Program-made: the position numbers and the translations under genes
Notes under the pieces: model-generated
Database searches by the model: none
What the model saw: only the letters and a program-made list of their open reading frames with translations
Told to the model about the DNA's origin: nothing
Origin: Sulfurovum sp. XGS-02
GTDB taxonomy: Bacteria > Campylobacterota > Campylobacteria > Campylobacterales > Sulfurovaceae
DNA length: 64,000 nucleotides
Assembly: GCF_023213175.1 (NCBI RefSeq)
Contig: NZ_CP093312.1
Span: 2,108,001-2,172,000, forward strand
Direction of reading: 5' to 3'
Shown: one piece after another, positions 44,563-53,124 of the stretch
Numbering within the stretch: position 1 is the stretch's first letter
Layout of the letters: each line of letters begins with the position of its first letter

Positions 44563-45389
44563 TGAATACAGCCCTTAAAGCACTGCAACTCAAAGCCAGA
44601 CACCAAGTATACACGCTGCTTAGCGGACACAACCTCTCTAAGCTCCATGGGGAGGGGTATGACTTCTCGGAACTCAGAGAGTACCAGATGGGGGATGACA
44701 TCCGGAAGATAAACTGGACCATCTCGGCAAAGCTGGGATATCCCTATATCAAGGAGTTGCATGCCAACCGTGAACTCTCCGTCGTAGTGGCTGCCTTCAT
44801 GGATGCCAGCCTCTATTTTGGCCAGGGAAATGCCAAACAGGAGAAGCTTACAGAGGTAGCCACTATCCTGGGCTATGCGGCACAGCAGAATAATGACCTC
44901 TTTACAGGGATACACTATACTCAGGAGCAAACCCATACGACCCCGCCGACCAAACAGCTCTATCATATAGAACAGTTCTCACAAGCACTCTACGGTGCCT
45001 CTGTGCTCCATACTGCACTGGACCATAGCGCTGCCATTCAAGACCTTTTCAAAAGGCTGCACAAACCTTCGCTTCTATTTATCCTGAGTGATTTTTTAGA
45101 AGAGATGGATCTCTCTTTGCTCTCTCAAAAACACGAAGTCATTGCAGTGATCATCAGAGATAGAGAAGAAGAGGTCCCTAAAAAACTCGGGGAGGTCACT
45201 CTCTCCCATCCGCAGGATGACAAGAAGATGGATACCTATTTTGGCCAAAGAAGTATAGAGAAGTATCTTGCAAGACTCAAAGAGAACGATGAGAAGCTCT
45301 CTGAGCATTTTGCCCACTATGACATTCGTTCGGTTAAGATATTCACAGATGACGAAGCCGTAAGCAAACTGGTGGGGCTCTTTGTATAG
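44562..45389 (+). CDS. DUF58 protein of the MoxR-Bat operon
   Basis: 275 residues. GEGYDFSELREYQMGDDIRKINW near residue 29 is the DUF58 signature. The fold is VWA-like but lacks an intact MIDAS. DUF58 genes nearly always accompany moxR. Here moxR-DUF58 comes after the bat genes, whereas in many species it comes first. It ends one base before the convergent antiporter gene. Confidence 0.9.
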   Translation: MNTALKALQLKARHQVYTLLSGHNLSKLHGEGYDFSELREYQMGDDIRKINWTISAKLGYPYIKELHANRELSVVVAAFMDASLYFGQGNAKQEKLTEVATILGYAAQQNNDLFTGIHYTQEQTHTTPPTKQLYHIEQFSQALYGASVLHTALDHSAAIQDLFKRLHKPSLLFILSDFLEEMDLSLLSQKHEVIAVIIRDREEEVPKKLGEVTLSHPQDDKKMDTYFGQRSIEKYLARLKENDEKLSEHFAHYDIRSVKIFTDDEAVSKLVGLFV

Positions 45390-45390
45390 T

Positions 45391-46485
45391 TTAAACAAAC
45401 AGTAAGTAGACAAAGACCACAAACAAGATCACATGCAGGAAACCTTCAAGCATGTTGGTCTCCCCGTCATTAAAGTTCACGATACTCACAAGCAGTGTCA
45501 ATCCCAACATTACCCCTTGTACCGGTGTGATGGCAAGGTTAAGATCCATTCCCATATAGCGTGTCACAACAATCACCGCAGGTACCGTTAAAAGTATAGT
45601 TGCCAAAGATGCCCCCAAAGCGATATTGACAACCGTCTGCATACGGTTATCTAACGCCGCACGCACCGCAGTGATAAGCTCCGGTGCAGCGGAGATAAGG
45701 GCTACACCCACCGCAGCTATGGAGAGAGGCAGTCCGAATGTCTTCATCGTATTTCCCATAAATATGGCCAAAATTTCCGAAAGCACCCCGATCATGATGA
45801 TGGCCACGACAAGATTCACACCATGGTACCATCCGTTGATCTTATGCGGGTTAGGGGTACAGTGCCCCTCTTCATCACATATCTCCTCCTCTTCATGTTC
45901 ATATTCGAAAAAGTATCTGTGCGATGCTACCTGAATACGTGTAAAGGTAATATAGAGCAAAATGAACATCACCACATTGAACATCATATAACTGTCGATA
46001 TGGGCTGCATCCATAAAGTGTGGTACCACCATGGCGATACCTATGGCAACAAGCAGCATCGAGAGATAGGAGTTTGAAGAATCCACATTGTAAGGCTGTT
46101 CACCATACTTGATCCCCCCTATGATCGCTGCGAGTCCCAGCAGGGCATTGATATCGAGCATAACGGCCGCATAGATGGTATCACGCGCCAGTACAGGGTT
46201 ATGCTCATGGACCATCATAATAGCGATGATAACGATCTCCACCACCACTGCAGAGATGGTCAGGATCAGCGTACCGTAAGGCTCCCCGAACTTTTCTGCC
46301 AGCATCTCTGCATGGTGTGCCACAGACATCGCTGCATAGATAATGACCACAAACAGTACAGAAAAACCTATAAGATTCCCAACTGTAGATGCTACCAGTG
46401 TATGTTCAAAAAAAGTGATACCAAAATAAGCGATGATCGCTGCAAAGAGACTATACTCTTTTGAAAAATTTTTGAGAAGTTGCAT
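45391..46485 (-). CDS. chaA: Calcium/cation-proton antiporter (ChaA-like)
   Basis: 364 residues with about eleven membrane helices in two inverted halves. GEPYGTLILTISAVVVEIVII near residue 67 and SAAPELITAVRAALDNRMQTVVNIALGAS near 270 are the exchange-site motifs of the CaCA superfamily. An acidic His-containing loop (about 200-218) joins the halves and may sense calcium. It exports Ca2+ or Na+ in return for protons. Confidence 0.87.
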   Translation of the reverse strand: MQLLKNFSKEYSLFAAIIAYFGITFFEHTLVASTVGNLIGFSVLFVVIIYAAMSVAHHAEMLAEKFGEPYGTLILTISAVVVEIVIIAIMMVHEHNPVLARDTIYAAVMLDINALLGLAAIIGGIKYGEQPYNVDSSNSYLSMLLVAIGIAMVVPHFMDAAHIDSYMMFNVVMFILLYITFTRIQVASHRYFFEYEHEEEEICDEEGHCTPNPHKINGWYHGVNLVVAIIMIGVLSEILAIFMGNTMKTFGLPLSIAAVGVALISAAPELITAVRAALDNRMQTVVNIALGASLATILLTVPAVIVVTRYMGMDLNLAITPVQGVMLGLTLLVSIVNFNDGETNMLEGFLHVILFVVFVYLLFV

Positions 46486-47138
46486 TATTTCAATATATCC
46501 TTATAGCTTTTGTTGGCATTGAATTTGAGTTTGTCCTCCATGCCCATAATACGCTCATCCCCTGCCCTATAGGCCTTTTTCAAACGTTTTATGATCTTGG
46601 CCTGTTCTTTTTCTTTTGTGATCTTGTGCTGTTTGAAGAATTTTTTGAGTCCTATCCAACGCTCCTCTTCAGCATCCATGCTCTCTTCTTCCGAGATCAC
46701 TTCTATCGCTTCTTGGGATTGTTTCTGCTCTAACTGATGGACATAGAGTGTACGCATTTCATAAAATGCCTCTTTGAGCAAGTCTATCTCCCCTTTGAGT
46801 GTTGTTGAGATCTGTTTATTGGACTTTTTGAGGTCTTTGACGGTACCTTTGAGCACCGAGATCGTTTCATCTTTAGCTTTCAGCAGTGCTTTATAGTCTT
46901 TGGCGTCTGTGAGAGGTACAGAAATGTTGGTTTGCGTTGAGATAGGCTTTTTTGTAATGACTGTTGTCTCTTCTTCACGAGGGGCTGTCTCTTGTCCACT
47001 CTCATTGTCAACGACAATGTAAAGTTTACCATCTACGTTTTTCGCTGTCAATATCCCCCGTTTGATCTTCGCATAGACCGCCTGCCGTGAGATACCCAAC
47101 TCCTGTGCATACTCAGCAGGTTTCATCAACTTTTCCAT
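46485..47138 (-). CDS. Helix-turn-helix and coiled-coil protein (DUF3972-like)
   Basis: 217 residues. The first 45 form a MerR/HTH_17-type helix-turn-helix (PAEYAQELGISRQAVYAKIKRG), followed by a long coiled coil (about 85-145) and a basic end. The layout resembles DUF3972 proteins of Campylobacterota. DNA binding is likely; the targets are unknown. Its stop overlaps the antiporter start, so the two may share a transcript. Confidence 0.7.
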   Translation of the reverse strand: MEKLMKPAEYAQELGISRQAVYAKIKRGILTAKNVDGKLYIVVDNESGQETAPREEETTVITKKPISTQTNISVPLTDAKDYKALLKAKDETISVLKGTVKDLKKSNKQISTTLKGEIDLLKEAFYEMRTLYVHQLEQKQSQEAIEVISEEESMDAEEERWIGLKKFFKQHKITKEKEQAKIIKRLKKAYRAGDERIMGMEDKLKFNANKSYKDILK

Positions 47139-47373
47139 ATTCTCCCCTCCTGTTTACAGTTTTGTAAATGATAGCATAAGTTTTATGAAAGGTTTACGGA
47201 GAAAACAAAAGATATCAGGTGCCAAACTTCTTCCAGGGAGTAACTATTTCAGTGATTATTTGTTTATTATTTGTTAAGCGATATTCACTATACTTTATAA
47301 AGGTCCATGAAACAACAAAGGAGTCTTGAATCATATCAGACAAAGTACATAATAGAACGTAAAGGATACCATT

Positions 47374-47733
47374 ATGGAACATGTGAAAGATGTATTAAAA
47401 ACCTCGTTGGAGGAGTTGGAAAGAGTACTGGATACCAAAACCGTCGTAGGAGAGCCGATCGTCATAGAAGGCAATACACTGATCCCGCTGATCAGTATCG
47501 GATTTGGCTTCGGTGCCGGTGGTGGTACCGGAAAGTGCAAAAAAAGTGATGATGAAGGCATTGGAGCCGGCACCGGTGGTGGTGGCGGTATCAAGCCGGT
47601 TGCCCTTGTGATCATAAACAAAGAGGGTGATGTCAGGGTTGAGCCTATCAAAAGCGGTATGGCTTCAGCATTTGAACATTTGGGCGAAACTCTTGGAAAA
47701 GTAATGCAGGATAAAGAAGAAAAGAGTAAATAG
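47374..47733 (+). CDS. YtfJ/GerW-family protein
   Basis: 119 residues with VVGEPIVIEGNTLIPLISIGFGFGAGGG near 24 and a second glycine-rich stretch, the Spore_YtfJ family signature. In sporulating Firmicutes it is a spore protein, but homologues occur in non-sporulating bacteria, as here. GGA lies seven bases before the ATG. A DUF2953 gene follows, the same pairing as ytfJ-ytfI in Bacillus. Confidence 0.88.
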   Translation: MEHVKDVLKTSLEELERVLDTKTVVGEPIVIEGNTLIPLISIGFGFGAGGGTGKCKKSDDEGIGAGTGGGGGIKPVALVIINKEGDVRVEPIKSGMASAFEHLGETLGKVMQDKEEKSK

Positions 47734-47757
47734 CATAAAAAAATAAGGATCGGTAAA

Positions 47758-48315
47758 ATGATGGAGATCATAATTCTTCTGATCGGGTTTCTGCTCTTTT
47801 GTTTGGCTCTTCTTGCTATCCCCGTTGATCTACTTTTCTATCTGAAAAAAGATGAAACAATGGAGTACCGGGCAGAACTCTGTATACTGTTTGGTCTTCT
47901 GACTATCGATATGACCAAGCAGGATCAGAAAACAGAGAAAAGCACATCGCCAAAGAAGAAAAAAAGAGAAAAAAAGCCTCATCTACCGTCATGGGTAGAA
48001 AGCAAAAGATTTATCAAAAGACTAATGAGACTCAACATGGATCTTTTACACACTTTACATATCAAAGAATTAAGCATGCATTGGCACATTGGACTGGGTG
48101 ATCCGGCAGATACCGGGATGATTTTAGGCATACTTCAACCGATCCTTCTACCTTGGGAAAACGCAACACTAAGTGCAGATTTTCAGGAAGCCGTCTTTGA
48201 AGGCTATTGTAAAGCACATATCCGCCTTTTTCCGATCCGGATCATAGGTTATATTTTAGCATTTATTTTTTCCGGGGCAACACTGCGTATGATTAAAAAC
48301 AGTCTGATTAAATAG
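47758..48315 (+). CDS. DUF2953 membrane protein
   Basis: 185 residues: an N-terminal membrane helix, a lysine-rich linker (about 60-80), and a domain with LHIKELSMHWHIGLGDPADTGMILGIL near 100-130, the DUF2953 pattern. Starts at 47758 and 47761 are both possible after AAGGAT. Its pairing with a YtfJ protein suggests they act together, but the function is unknown. Confidence 0.82.
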   Translation: MMEIIILLIGFLLFCLALLAIPVDLLFYLKKDETMEYRAELCILFGLLTIDMTKQDQKTEKSTSPKKKKREKKPHLPSWVESKRFIKRLMRLNMDLLHTLHIKELSMHWHIGLGDPADTGMILGILQPILLPWENATLSADFQEAVFEGYCKAHIRLFPIRIIGYILAFIFSGATLRMIKNSLIK

Positions 48316-48340
48316 TCGTAAATAGAATAAAGGAGGCACT

Positions 48341-48646
48341 ATGGAAAATCAGGAAGCTTACCAAAGAGCTAAAAAAAGAGTAGAAGCGAAGTTTGGGTTT
48401 TACACTCATCTAGCAGTTTACATAGCTGTATCTTTTTTACTTATCATTATCAACCTAAATACCTCTGCAGAATACTTTTGGTTCCAGTGGCCGCTCATAG
48501 GCTGGGGCATTGGCGTATTGTTTCATGCTTTGGGAGTATTTGTATTTCCTAAAAAATCCGCTGTCACAGAAAAGATGATCGAAAAAGAGATGAAAAAAGA
48601 AGCCTTAGAGACGGAAAAAAATGAAGATCACACACTTTCTCTATAA
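48341..48646 (+). CDS. 2TM domain protein
   Basis: 101 residues: AYQRAKKRVEAKFGFYTHLAVY and two membrane helices around WPLIGWGIGVLFHALGVF, the PF13239 2TM pattern, then a charged tail. AAGGAGG precedes the ATG. Homologues are often fused or next to sensor kinases; here there is none. It overlaps the following hydrolase gene by 26 bases. Confidence 0.82.
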   Translation: MENQEAYQRAKKRVEAKFGFYTHLAVYIAVSFLLIIINLNTSAEYFWFQWPLIGWGIGVLFHALGVFVFPKKSAVTEKMIEKEMKKEALETEKNEDHTLSL

Positions 48647-49427
48647 TGCTTTTATCATAGAATCCGGCAATAAAAAAATAGCTATAGATCCAGGTGGATT
48701 GTTCTTTTATTTTTTCAGATTCACACCCTTAATACCTAGATCCGAATGGGAAAGTATCACACACATTTTCGTCACCCATGGCGATCCTGACCATTATTGG
48801 CATGCTGATAGAGTGGCAGAAGCCTCAAATGCGCCTATTATCTGTAATGCAACCATGGTAAGAAATATAAATGGAAAAAACTTAATGCTTGGTCCAAGAG
48901 ATAAAGGTCTGGCATTTACAACAGAAATTCATACTATTCATACGCTTAGCGTTGATGAAACCATTGAGCTTGATGAGATGGTCATCACAGGGATCAAAAC
49001 CACACATGGTCCACTTAGATTGAAATTTGGTCCTTTTTCCAAAACCCTGCACCCCGGTCCGGAAGAAAGAATCGGTTGGGGTTCTATGGGTTTTGAGATC
49101 GAGCTAGATGGAAAAAAGATCGTGAATCTTGGAGATACGCTTTTACATGAAAAAGAGTGGCAAAAGATTCATGCACCTGATGTATTGATGCTGCCTATCG
49201 GAGGGAAAATGGTACACAATACCATGGATGAACAAGAAGCTTTACAGGCAATACGTATCATAAAACCCAAACTAGTGATTCCCTGTCATTATAACTGCCC
49301 TGCTTTTTTTATTAAAAAATACAATCCGGCTGATGATGAGATGTTTAAAAAGGAAGTTGAAAAAATGGGTATCGAGTGTGCAATTCTCTACATGGGTGAT
49401 TCAGTCGATTTAAACAACAATGCATAA
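48621..49427 (+). CDS. Metallo-beta-lactamase-fold hydrolase, altered motif
   Basis: 268 residues of the UlaG/YtkL-like hydrolase type. The metal motif reads THGDPDH instead of the usual THxHxDH: the second histidine is replaced by Asp. Other ligands are present (NLGDTLLH near 170, PCHYNCP near 220). The change may alter the metal or weaken catalysis. The substrate is unknown. It overlaps both neighbours, so it belongs to a small operon with the 2TM and methyltransferase genes. Confidence 0.8.
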   Translation: MKITHFLYNAFIIESGNKKIAIDPGGLFFYFFRFTPLIPRSEWESITHIFVTHGDPDHYWHADRVAEASNAPIICNATMVRNINGKNLMLGPRDKGLAFTTEIHTIHTLSVDETIELDEMVITGIKTTHGPLRLKFGPFSKTLHPGPEERIGWGSMGFEIELDGKKIVNLGDTLLHEKEWQKIHAPDVLMLPIGGKMVHNTMDEQEALQAIRIIKPKLVIPCHYNCPAFFIKKYNPADDEMFKKEVEKMGIECAILYMGDSVDLNNNA

Positions 49428-50115
49428 GCACAATCCTCTCAAAATCTGGTTGAATTTTTTTGTACGTATGACTTTGTTTGCCGTTGGACTGCTGTGGCCA
49501 GCAGGTACATGGCAGTGGTGGGAAGCTTGGGTATTGGTTGGGCTTTGGAGTGTCTATGGCCTTGTTACGACTATGTATTTATTACGTCATGACCCTGCGT
49601 TACTGGCAGAACGATTAAAGCTTGTGCCGCTTCACAAGGAACAAAAGGCTTGGGACAAAGCCTTGATGCTACTTTTTTTTATTGCGGGTATTGGTCTTTA
49701 TCTGCTTCCTGGCTTTGATGTGATGCGTTATGCGTGGAGTGACCCCTTGCCTCTATGGGTAAGAGTTATTGCAATGCTTGTACATATACCTTCCTTGGCA
49801 CTACTGTTTTGGGTCATGCACGAGAACACCTATCTATCACAGGTAGTAAAAATTGATAAAGAACGTGGTCATGAAGTGATCACAACCGGCCCCTACGCAG
49901 TTATTCGTCATCCTATGTATACTGTAACGATCATTTTACTCTTCGCTGTTCCCGTTGCACTTGGATCTCGATTCTCATTGATTATTTCATTATTTTTGAC
50001 GGTGTTGTTAATTGTCCGGACTTACCTAGAAGATCGTACATTACACGCTGAACTAGAAGGCTATTCTGAGTATGCTAAACAAACAGTTTACCGACTAATT
50101 CCAGGGATTTGGTAA
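49420..50115 (+). CDS. Isoprenylcysteine methyltransferase-like membrane protein
   Basis: 231 residues with five or six membrane helices. GPYAVIRHPMYT near 163 and the following LEDRTLHAELEGYSEYA are the SAM-binding ICMT/PEMT signature. Bacterial relatives methylate unknown lipids or small molecules. It overlaps the hydrolase gene by 8 bases. The methyl acceptor cannot be told from sequence. Confidence 0.85.
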   Translation: MHKHNPLKIWLNFFVRMTLFAVGLLWPAGTWQWWEAWVLVGLWSVYGLVTTMYLLRHDPALLAERLKLVPLHKEQKAWDKALMLLFFIAGIGLYLLPGFDVMRYAWSDPLPLWVRVIAMLVHIPSLALLFWVMHENTYLSQVVKIDKERGHEVITTGPYAVIRHPMYTVTIILLFAVPVALGSRFSLIISLFLTVLLIVRTYLEDRTLHAELEGYSEYAKQTVYRLIPGIW

Positions 50116-50156
50116 GCTAGGGAGAATTGGTAAAACTGACACTATTTACTGAAATG

Positions 50157-50189
50157 AAAACCTCATAAAATTATATATTTTATAAGGTT
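50157..50189. repeat. CCTTATAA hairpin repeat, copy 5
   Basis: AACCTCATAAAATTATATAT-TTTATAAGGTT lies 42 bases after the methyltransferase gene. This copy is outside the element, so the family is not specific to it. Confidence 0.75.
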
Positions 50190-50216
50190 ATGAAAATAAG
50201 ATGTGTTAAAATTTTA

Positions 50217-50336
50217 CTACGATTTTTCTCCACCATTAACCATATTTGGAATAATATCTTTACCTTCTATTGATTCTGTTATTACCAGTAATAGTGCTAC
50301 TGTTGCCACACCTAATTTAATCATTCCCTTGTTCAT
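50217..50336 (-). CDS. Small exported or membrane peptide
   Basis: 39 residues from MNKGMIKLGVATVALLLVIT, a signal or anchor helix, then a short polar tail ending NGGEKS. AGGAAACAGG precedes the ATG. It lies after the DsrE gene on the same strand. The family is unknown. Confidence 0.5.
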   Translation of the reverse strand: MNKGMIKLGVATVALLLVITESIEGKDIIPNMVNGGEKS

Positions 50337-50423
50337 CCTGTTTCCTTTATCATATAGCTGAAGCATTTCTTAACACCATCGAATTGATTGCAGAGTAAAA
50401 GAGCACATATCTCTTGCACAGGG

Positions 50424-50777
50424 TTAAAAAGTTAGAACTTTGTTGCTTTGTATCACCCAATCAGCAAGAATTTTCATTGTAGAAGATACTTTTTCATCAA
50501 AATAAGGTTCATTTTTCAAAATACCACAACGTGCATTACATGAACCGCATACCTGTAAATGTACACCATCCCTATATAGTTCCTTTAACATCGTTACCAA
50601 GTCATGGTCATAGTTTTCAGGCTTAGTCATCTTATCTCGTGCCAAATCAACCGCATCATTCATTAAAAAAATGTGTACTTGTTCTTGGTTATTGTGTAAC
50701 TCTTTGGCTAGTCTTAGTGCATTCCATGTTACATCAGAGCCATCATACGGCTGATGGTTTAGTATAATTGTAACCAT
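50424..50777 (-). CDS. DsrE-family sulfur-relay protein
   Basis: 117 residues: an N-terminal beta strand (TIILNHQPYDGSDVTWNALRLA), and VCGSCNARCGI near 75, whose cysteines could carry sulfane sulfur. The DsrE/F/TusD fold transfers persulfide sulfur. It starts directly after the rhodanese gene, under an ArsR-type regulator gene read the other way. It probably takes part in handling sulfide or polysulfide. Confidence 0.87.
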   Translation of the reverse strand: MVTIILNHQPYDGSDVTWNALRLAKELHNNQEQVHIFLMNDAVDLARDKMTKPENYDHDLVTMLKELYRDGVHLQVCGSCNARCGILKNEPYFDEKVSSTMKILADWVIQSNKVLTF

Positions 50778-51248
50778 CTATTTTTCATTTTTTAAGACCG
50801 TAGTGCCTAAACCTGTCTTTATAGGATACCCTGCATTTGCCCAACCTTTTAATCCACCTTTTAGGGTAGTTGCATTTTTATATCCCATCTCTCTTAAAAC
50901 CTTAGAAGCCAAAGCGCCACGACCACCTCTACGGCAATACGTCACAATAACTGCATCTTTGTCTTTGATCAATTGCTCTACTTCCCATTCTAAATTACCT
51001 CGTGTGATAGCAAAAAAGTCTTCTGCATTCATGTCATCAGACGGAATACTTCCTTCTGATCTCTGTTCGCTTTCTCTTACATCAAGAACAATAACATCTC
51101 CGGCTTCATCAAGCAGGTTTTTTAATTTTTTAGGAGTCATTTCTCCCACTTCTTTTTTGGCTTGGTTTATTAAATCCATTTTACCCATGGGCTGAGCCAT
51201 CATGACTAATGGTAATATTATCGGTAATATTAAGAGTATTTTTTTCAT
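50778..51248 (-). CDS. Periplasmic rhodanese
   Basis: 156 residues with a signal peptide (MKKILLILPIILPLVMMAQ) and one rhodanese domain. The active-site loop is YCRRGGRG near 107, with the persulfide-carrying cysteine. It moves sulfane sulfur in the periplasm. It forms an operon with the DUF302 and DsrE genes. Confidence 0.92.
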   Translation of the reverse strand: MKKILLILPIILPLVMMAQPMGKMDLINQAKKEVGEMTPKKLKNLLDEAGDVIVLDVRESEQRSEGSIPSDDMNAEDFFAITRGNLEWEVEQLIKDKDAVIVTYCRRGGRGALASKVLREMGYKNATTLKGGLKGWANAGYPIKTGLGTTVLKNEK

Positions 51249-51257
51249 TTTTCTTCC

Positions 51258-51695
51258 TTATTTTAGTGTATTCATGAGCGATTTTAATGTCTCAAAGAGC
51301 GTGTTTGTTTGTATATGGAGTTCTTTGTTAGCCTTTAATGTATCTAACATCATTTGCATATTTTGTGTTGATATGACAATATGATTATCTTTCTCATATA
51401 TCGCAATTCTACATGGCATAAAAGGTGCAAAGTCTGGCTCATCAGTTAATACAAGTGCAGCTACTTTAGCTTGACATACCTCATAGATATATACTTTTCT
51501 CTCTATAGGAAAGCCTTTCTCTTTAACAACTTCATGATAGACATAATGGTGTAAAAGTGCTAAATTAAGCTCAGTACATAATACATCTACTTTATCAACA
51601 ATATCCTCAATATGCTTTTCACTTTTTACCGTATAAGTCATGAGCTGAAAGAGACTTTTTTTATCTATGAAATACTTCATAAGAAATTTTAACAT
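51258..51695 (-). CDS. DUF302 protein
   Basis: 145 residues in the DUF302 pattern (FAPFMPCRIAIYEKDNHIVISTQNMQMML near 90-120). Members are common next to sulfur-oxidation and ArsR genes. The conserved MPCR cysteine may bind persulfide or a cofactor. It is the first gene of the minus-strand sulfur operon and divergent from the regulator. Confidence 0.85.
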   Translation of the reverse strand: MLKFLMKYFIDKKSLFQLMTYTVKSEKHIEDIVDKVDVLCTELNLALLHHYVYHEVVKEKGFPIERKVYIYEVCQAKVAALVLTDEPDFAPFMPCRIAIYEKDNHIVISTQNMQMMLDTLKANKELHIQTNTLFETLKSLMNTLK

Positions 51696-51731
51696 TTTAT
51701 TTCCTTATTAATTAATTAGGCATTTAACTAA

Positions 51732-51753
51732 ATACTTAAGAGTATGCTATAAT
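51732..51753. promoter_or_regulatory. Operator and -10 box between the sulfur operon and its regulator
   Basis: ATACT-TAAG-AGTAT (51732-51745) is a palindrome immediately next to TATAAT (51748-51753) of the regulator's promoter, in the divergent spacer. A repressor bound there would block transcription of its own gene and probably the sulfur operon. Confidence 0.55.
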
Positions 51754-51780
51754 AATTAAAATTATATGTCAAGGATGATT

Positions 51781-52155
51781 ATGTTGGATATGAATCAAAA
51801 AATTAAAATCTTTAAAGCATTGGGAAATGAAACACGGTTTTTAATTTTCAAAAATGTATTTACAGGAGGGTACACATGTTCACTAGATAAAAAAGATCCC
51901 AATGTTAATGTAAGTGCTCATGCAACTTGTGTAAGTACCATAGCTGAACATTTTGAGTTTTCTTTACCGACGATTTCAAAACATTTAAAAGAGTTACGTG
52001 AAGCAAACATAGTCACTATGGAAAAAAAGGGTAACAAGATTTATATAGAGCCAAACATTGAAACAGTTAGAGAACTAGGAGGGTGTTTTTCTACCCTCGT
52101 AGATAACTTTGAAAAAAATCGTGAGTTGTTTTTTGATGATGTTGTATTGAGCTAA
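51781..52155 (+). CDS. ArsR-family regulator, probably sulfur-responsive
   Basis: 124 residues from MLDMNQKIKIFKALGNETRF; AAGGA is five bases before this ATG, so it is preferred to the one at 51766. Winged helix with SLPTISKHLKELREANIV. Cysteines at YTCS and HATCVS lie around the wing and helix, as in persulfide sensors (SqrR/BigR) or metal-sensing ArsR. The neighbouring rhodanese and DsrE genes favour persulfide. Confidence 0.85.
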   Translation: MLDMNQKIKIFKALGNETRFLIFKNVFTGGYTCSLDKKDPNVNVSAHATCVSTIAEHFEFSLPTISKHLKELREANIVTMEKKGNKIYIEPNIETVRELGGCFSTLVDNFEKNRELFFDDVVLS

Positions 52156-52214
52156 TATCTAAAAATAAGGTCTTTTTATCTCTGCTTCTGCAGTTTCCAC
52201 TACTCTCTTATCTG

Positions 52215-52338
52215 GATAACCTTATAATCTAACATATTTTATAAGGTTATTCACTATAACGACGTTTGCAGACCGTAAATCTCTACGTTCCAATAGAAAA
52301 CCTTATAAAATGTACTATATAGCACGTTTTATAAGGAA
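52215..52338. repeat. CCTTATAA repeat, long composite copy 6
   Basis: It has the same two-part plan as copy 4: a left palindrome ATAACCTTATAATCTAACAT..., the shared linker end CAATAGAAAA, and a right hairpin (52300-52335). The hairpin ends match copy 4, while the centre differs yet stays largely complementary. It lies between two convergent genes. Confidence 0.8.
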
Positions 52339-52399
52339 TATGATTTTTTTACGTTTAAAGATATTTGTTAAAAGGTTTATATAGTATTGTAAACTGAAT

Positions 52400-53038
52400 T
52401 TACTTTTGAGTTCCGTCGAGTACGGGAACAAAGAGACACTGTTCGATCGTTTCGGAAGTGATACGGCCATTTTTCTTGTAGTACCGTGTGATGATATGAT
52501 AATTCTCAGCCTCTTCTACAGGTGCTACCAGTATCCCGCCTTCAGCCAATTGTTCAAACAGTACCGCAGGTATCTCTTTGGCTGTGGCTGAAAAGAGTAT
52601 ACGCTCAAAAGGAGCATACTGCTTCCACCCTCTTTGACCGTCATCAAAACGTGTAATGATATTGTGCATTTCAAGTGCAGAAAAACGGCTTTTTGCCTCT
52701 TTGAGAAGCTCATCGATACGCTCTATGGTAAAGACACGGCGACAGATCTTGCTGAGTATCGCTGCTTGATACCCGCTTCCGCAGCCGATCTCAAGTACGG
52801 AGTCAACACCTTCAAGCTCTAAGTGTTGTGTCATTTTAGCGACCGTTAGAGGGGAGGATATCCACTGGCTTGCCGCCAAAGGGAGTGCATCGAGCTGATA
52901 CGCAAGATGTTTAAATTGAGAAGGGACAAAGGTCTCTCTGTCAACAGCCAAAAATGCCTCTCTGACATGCTCATCCAGTGCAAAGTGCTTCTCGATCTCT
53001 GCAACAAGATTTTGTCTCTGTCTCTCTTTTATCATCAA
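52400..53038 (-). CDS. pcm: Protein-L-isoaspartate O-methyltransferase
   Basis: 212 residues. QWISSPLTVAKMTQHLEL near 58 and the SAM motif VLEIGCGSGYQAAIL near 81 identify the PCMT family. It repairs damaged aspartyl residues with S-adenosylmethionine as methyl donor. It stands alone on its strand, convergent with the ArsR gene. Confidence 0.93.
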   Translation of the reverse strand: MMIKERQRQNLVAEIEKHFALDEHVREAFLAVDRETFVPSQFKHLAYQLDALPLAASQWISSPLTVAKMTQHLELEGVDSVLEIGCGSGYQAAILSKICRRVFTIERIDELLKEAKSRFSALEMHNIITRFDDGQRGWKQYAPFERILFSATAKEIPAVLFEQLAEGGILVAPVEEAENYHIITRYYKKNGRITSETIEQCLFVPVLDGTQK

Positions 53039-53124
53039 TTCAAGTCCCTCATCCCAAATAATGCAGAAATTCTACCTAAAATCTAGTTAAAAAGGCTTTT
53101 CCGCTTATCATGAAGGTAGGTTTT

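Noticed and set aside
47307-47549. 80-codon frame starting MKQQRSLESYQ
   Set aside because: It overlaps the YtfJ-family gene in another frame, and the YtfJ frame carries the conserved sequence.
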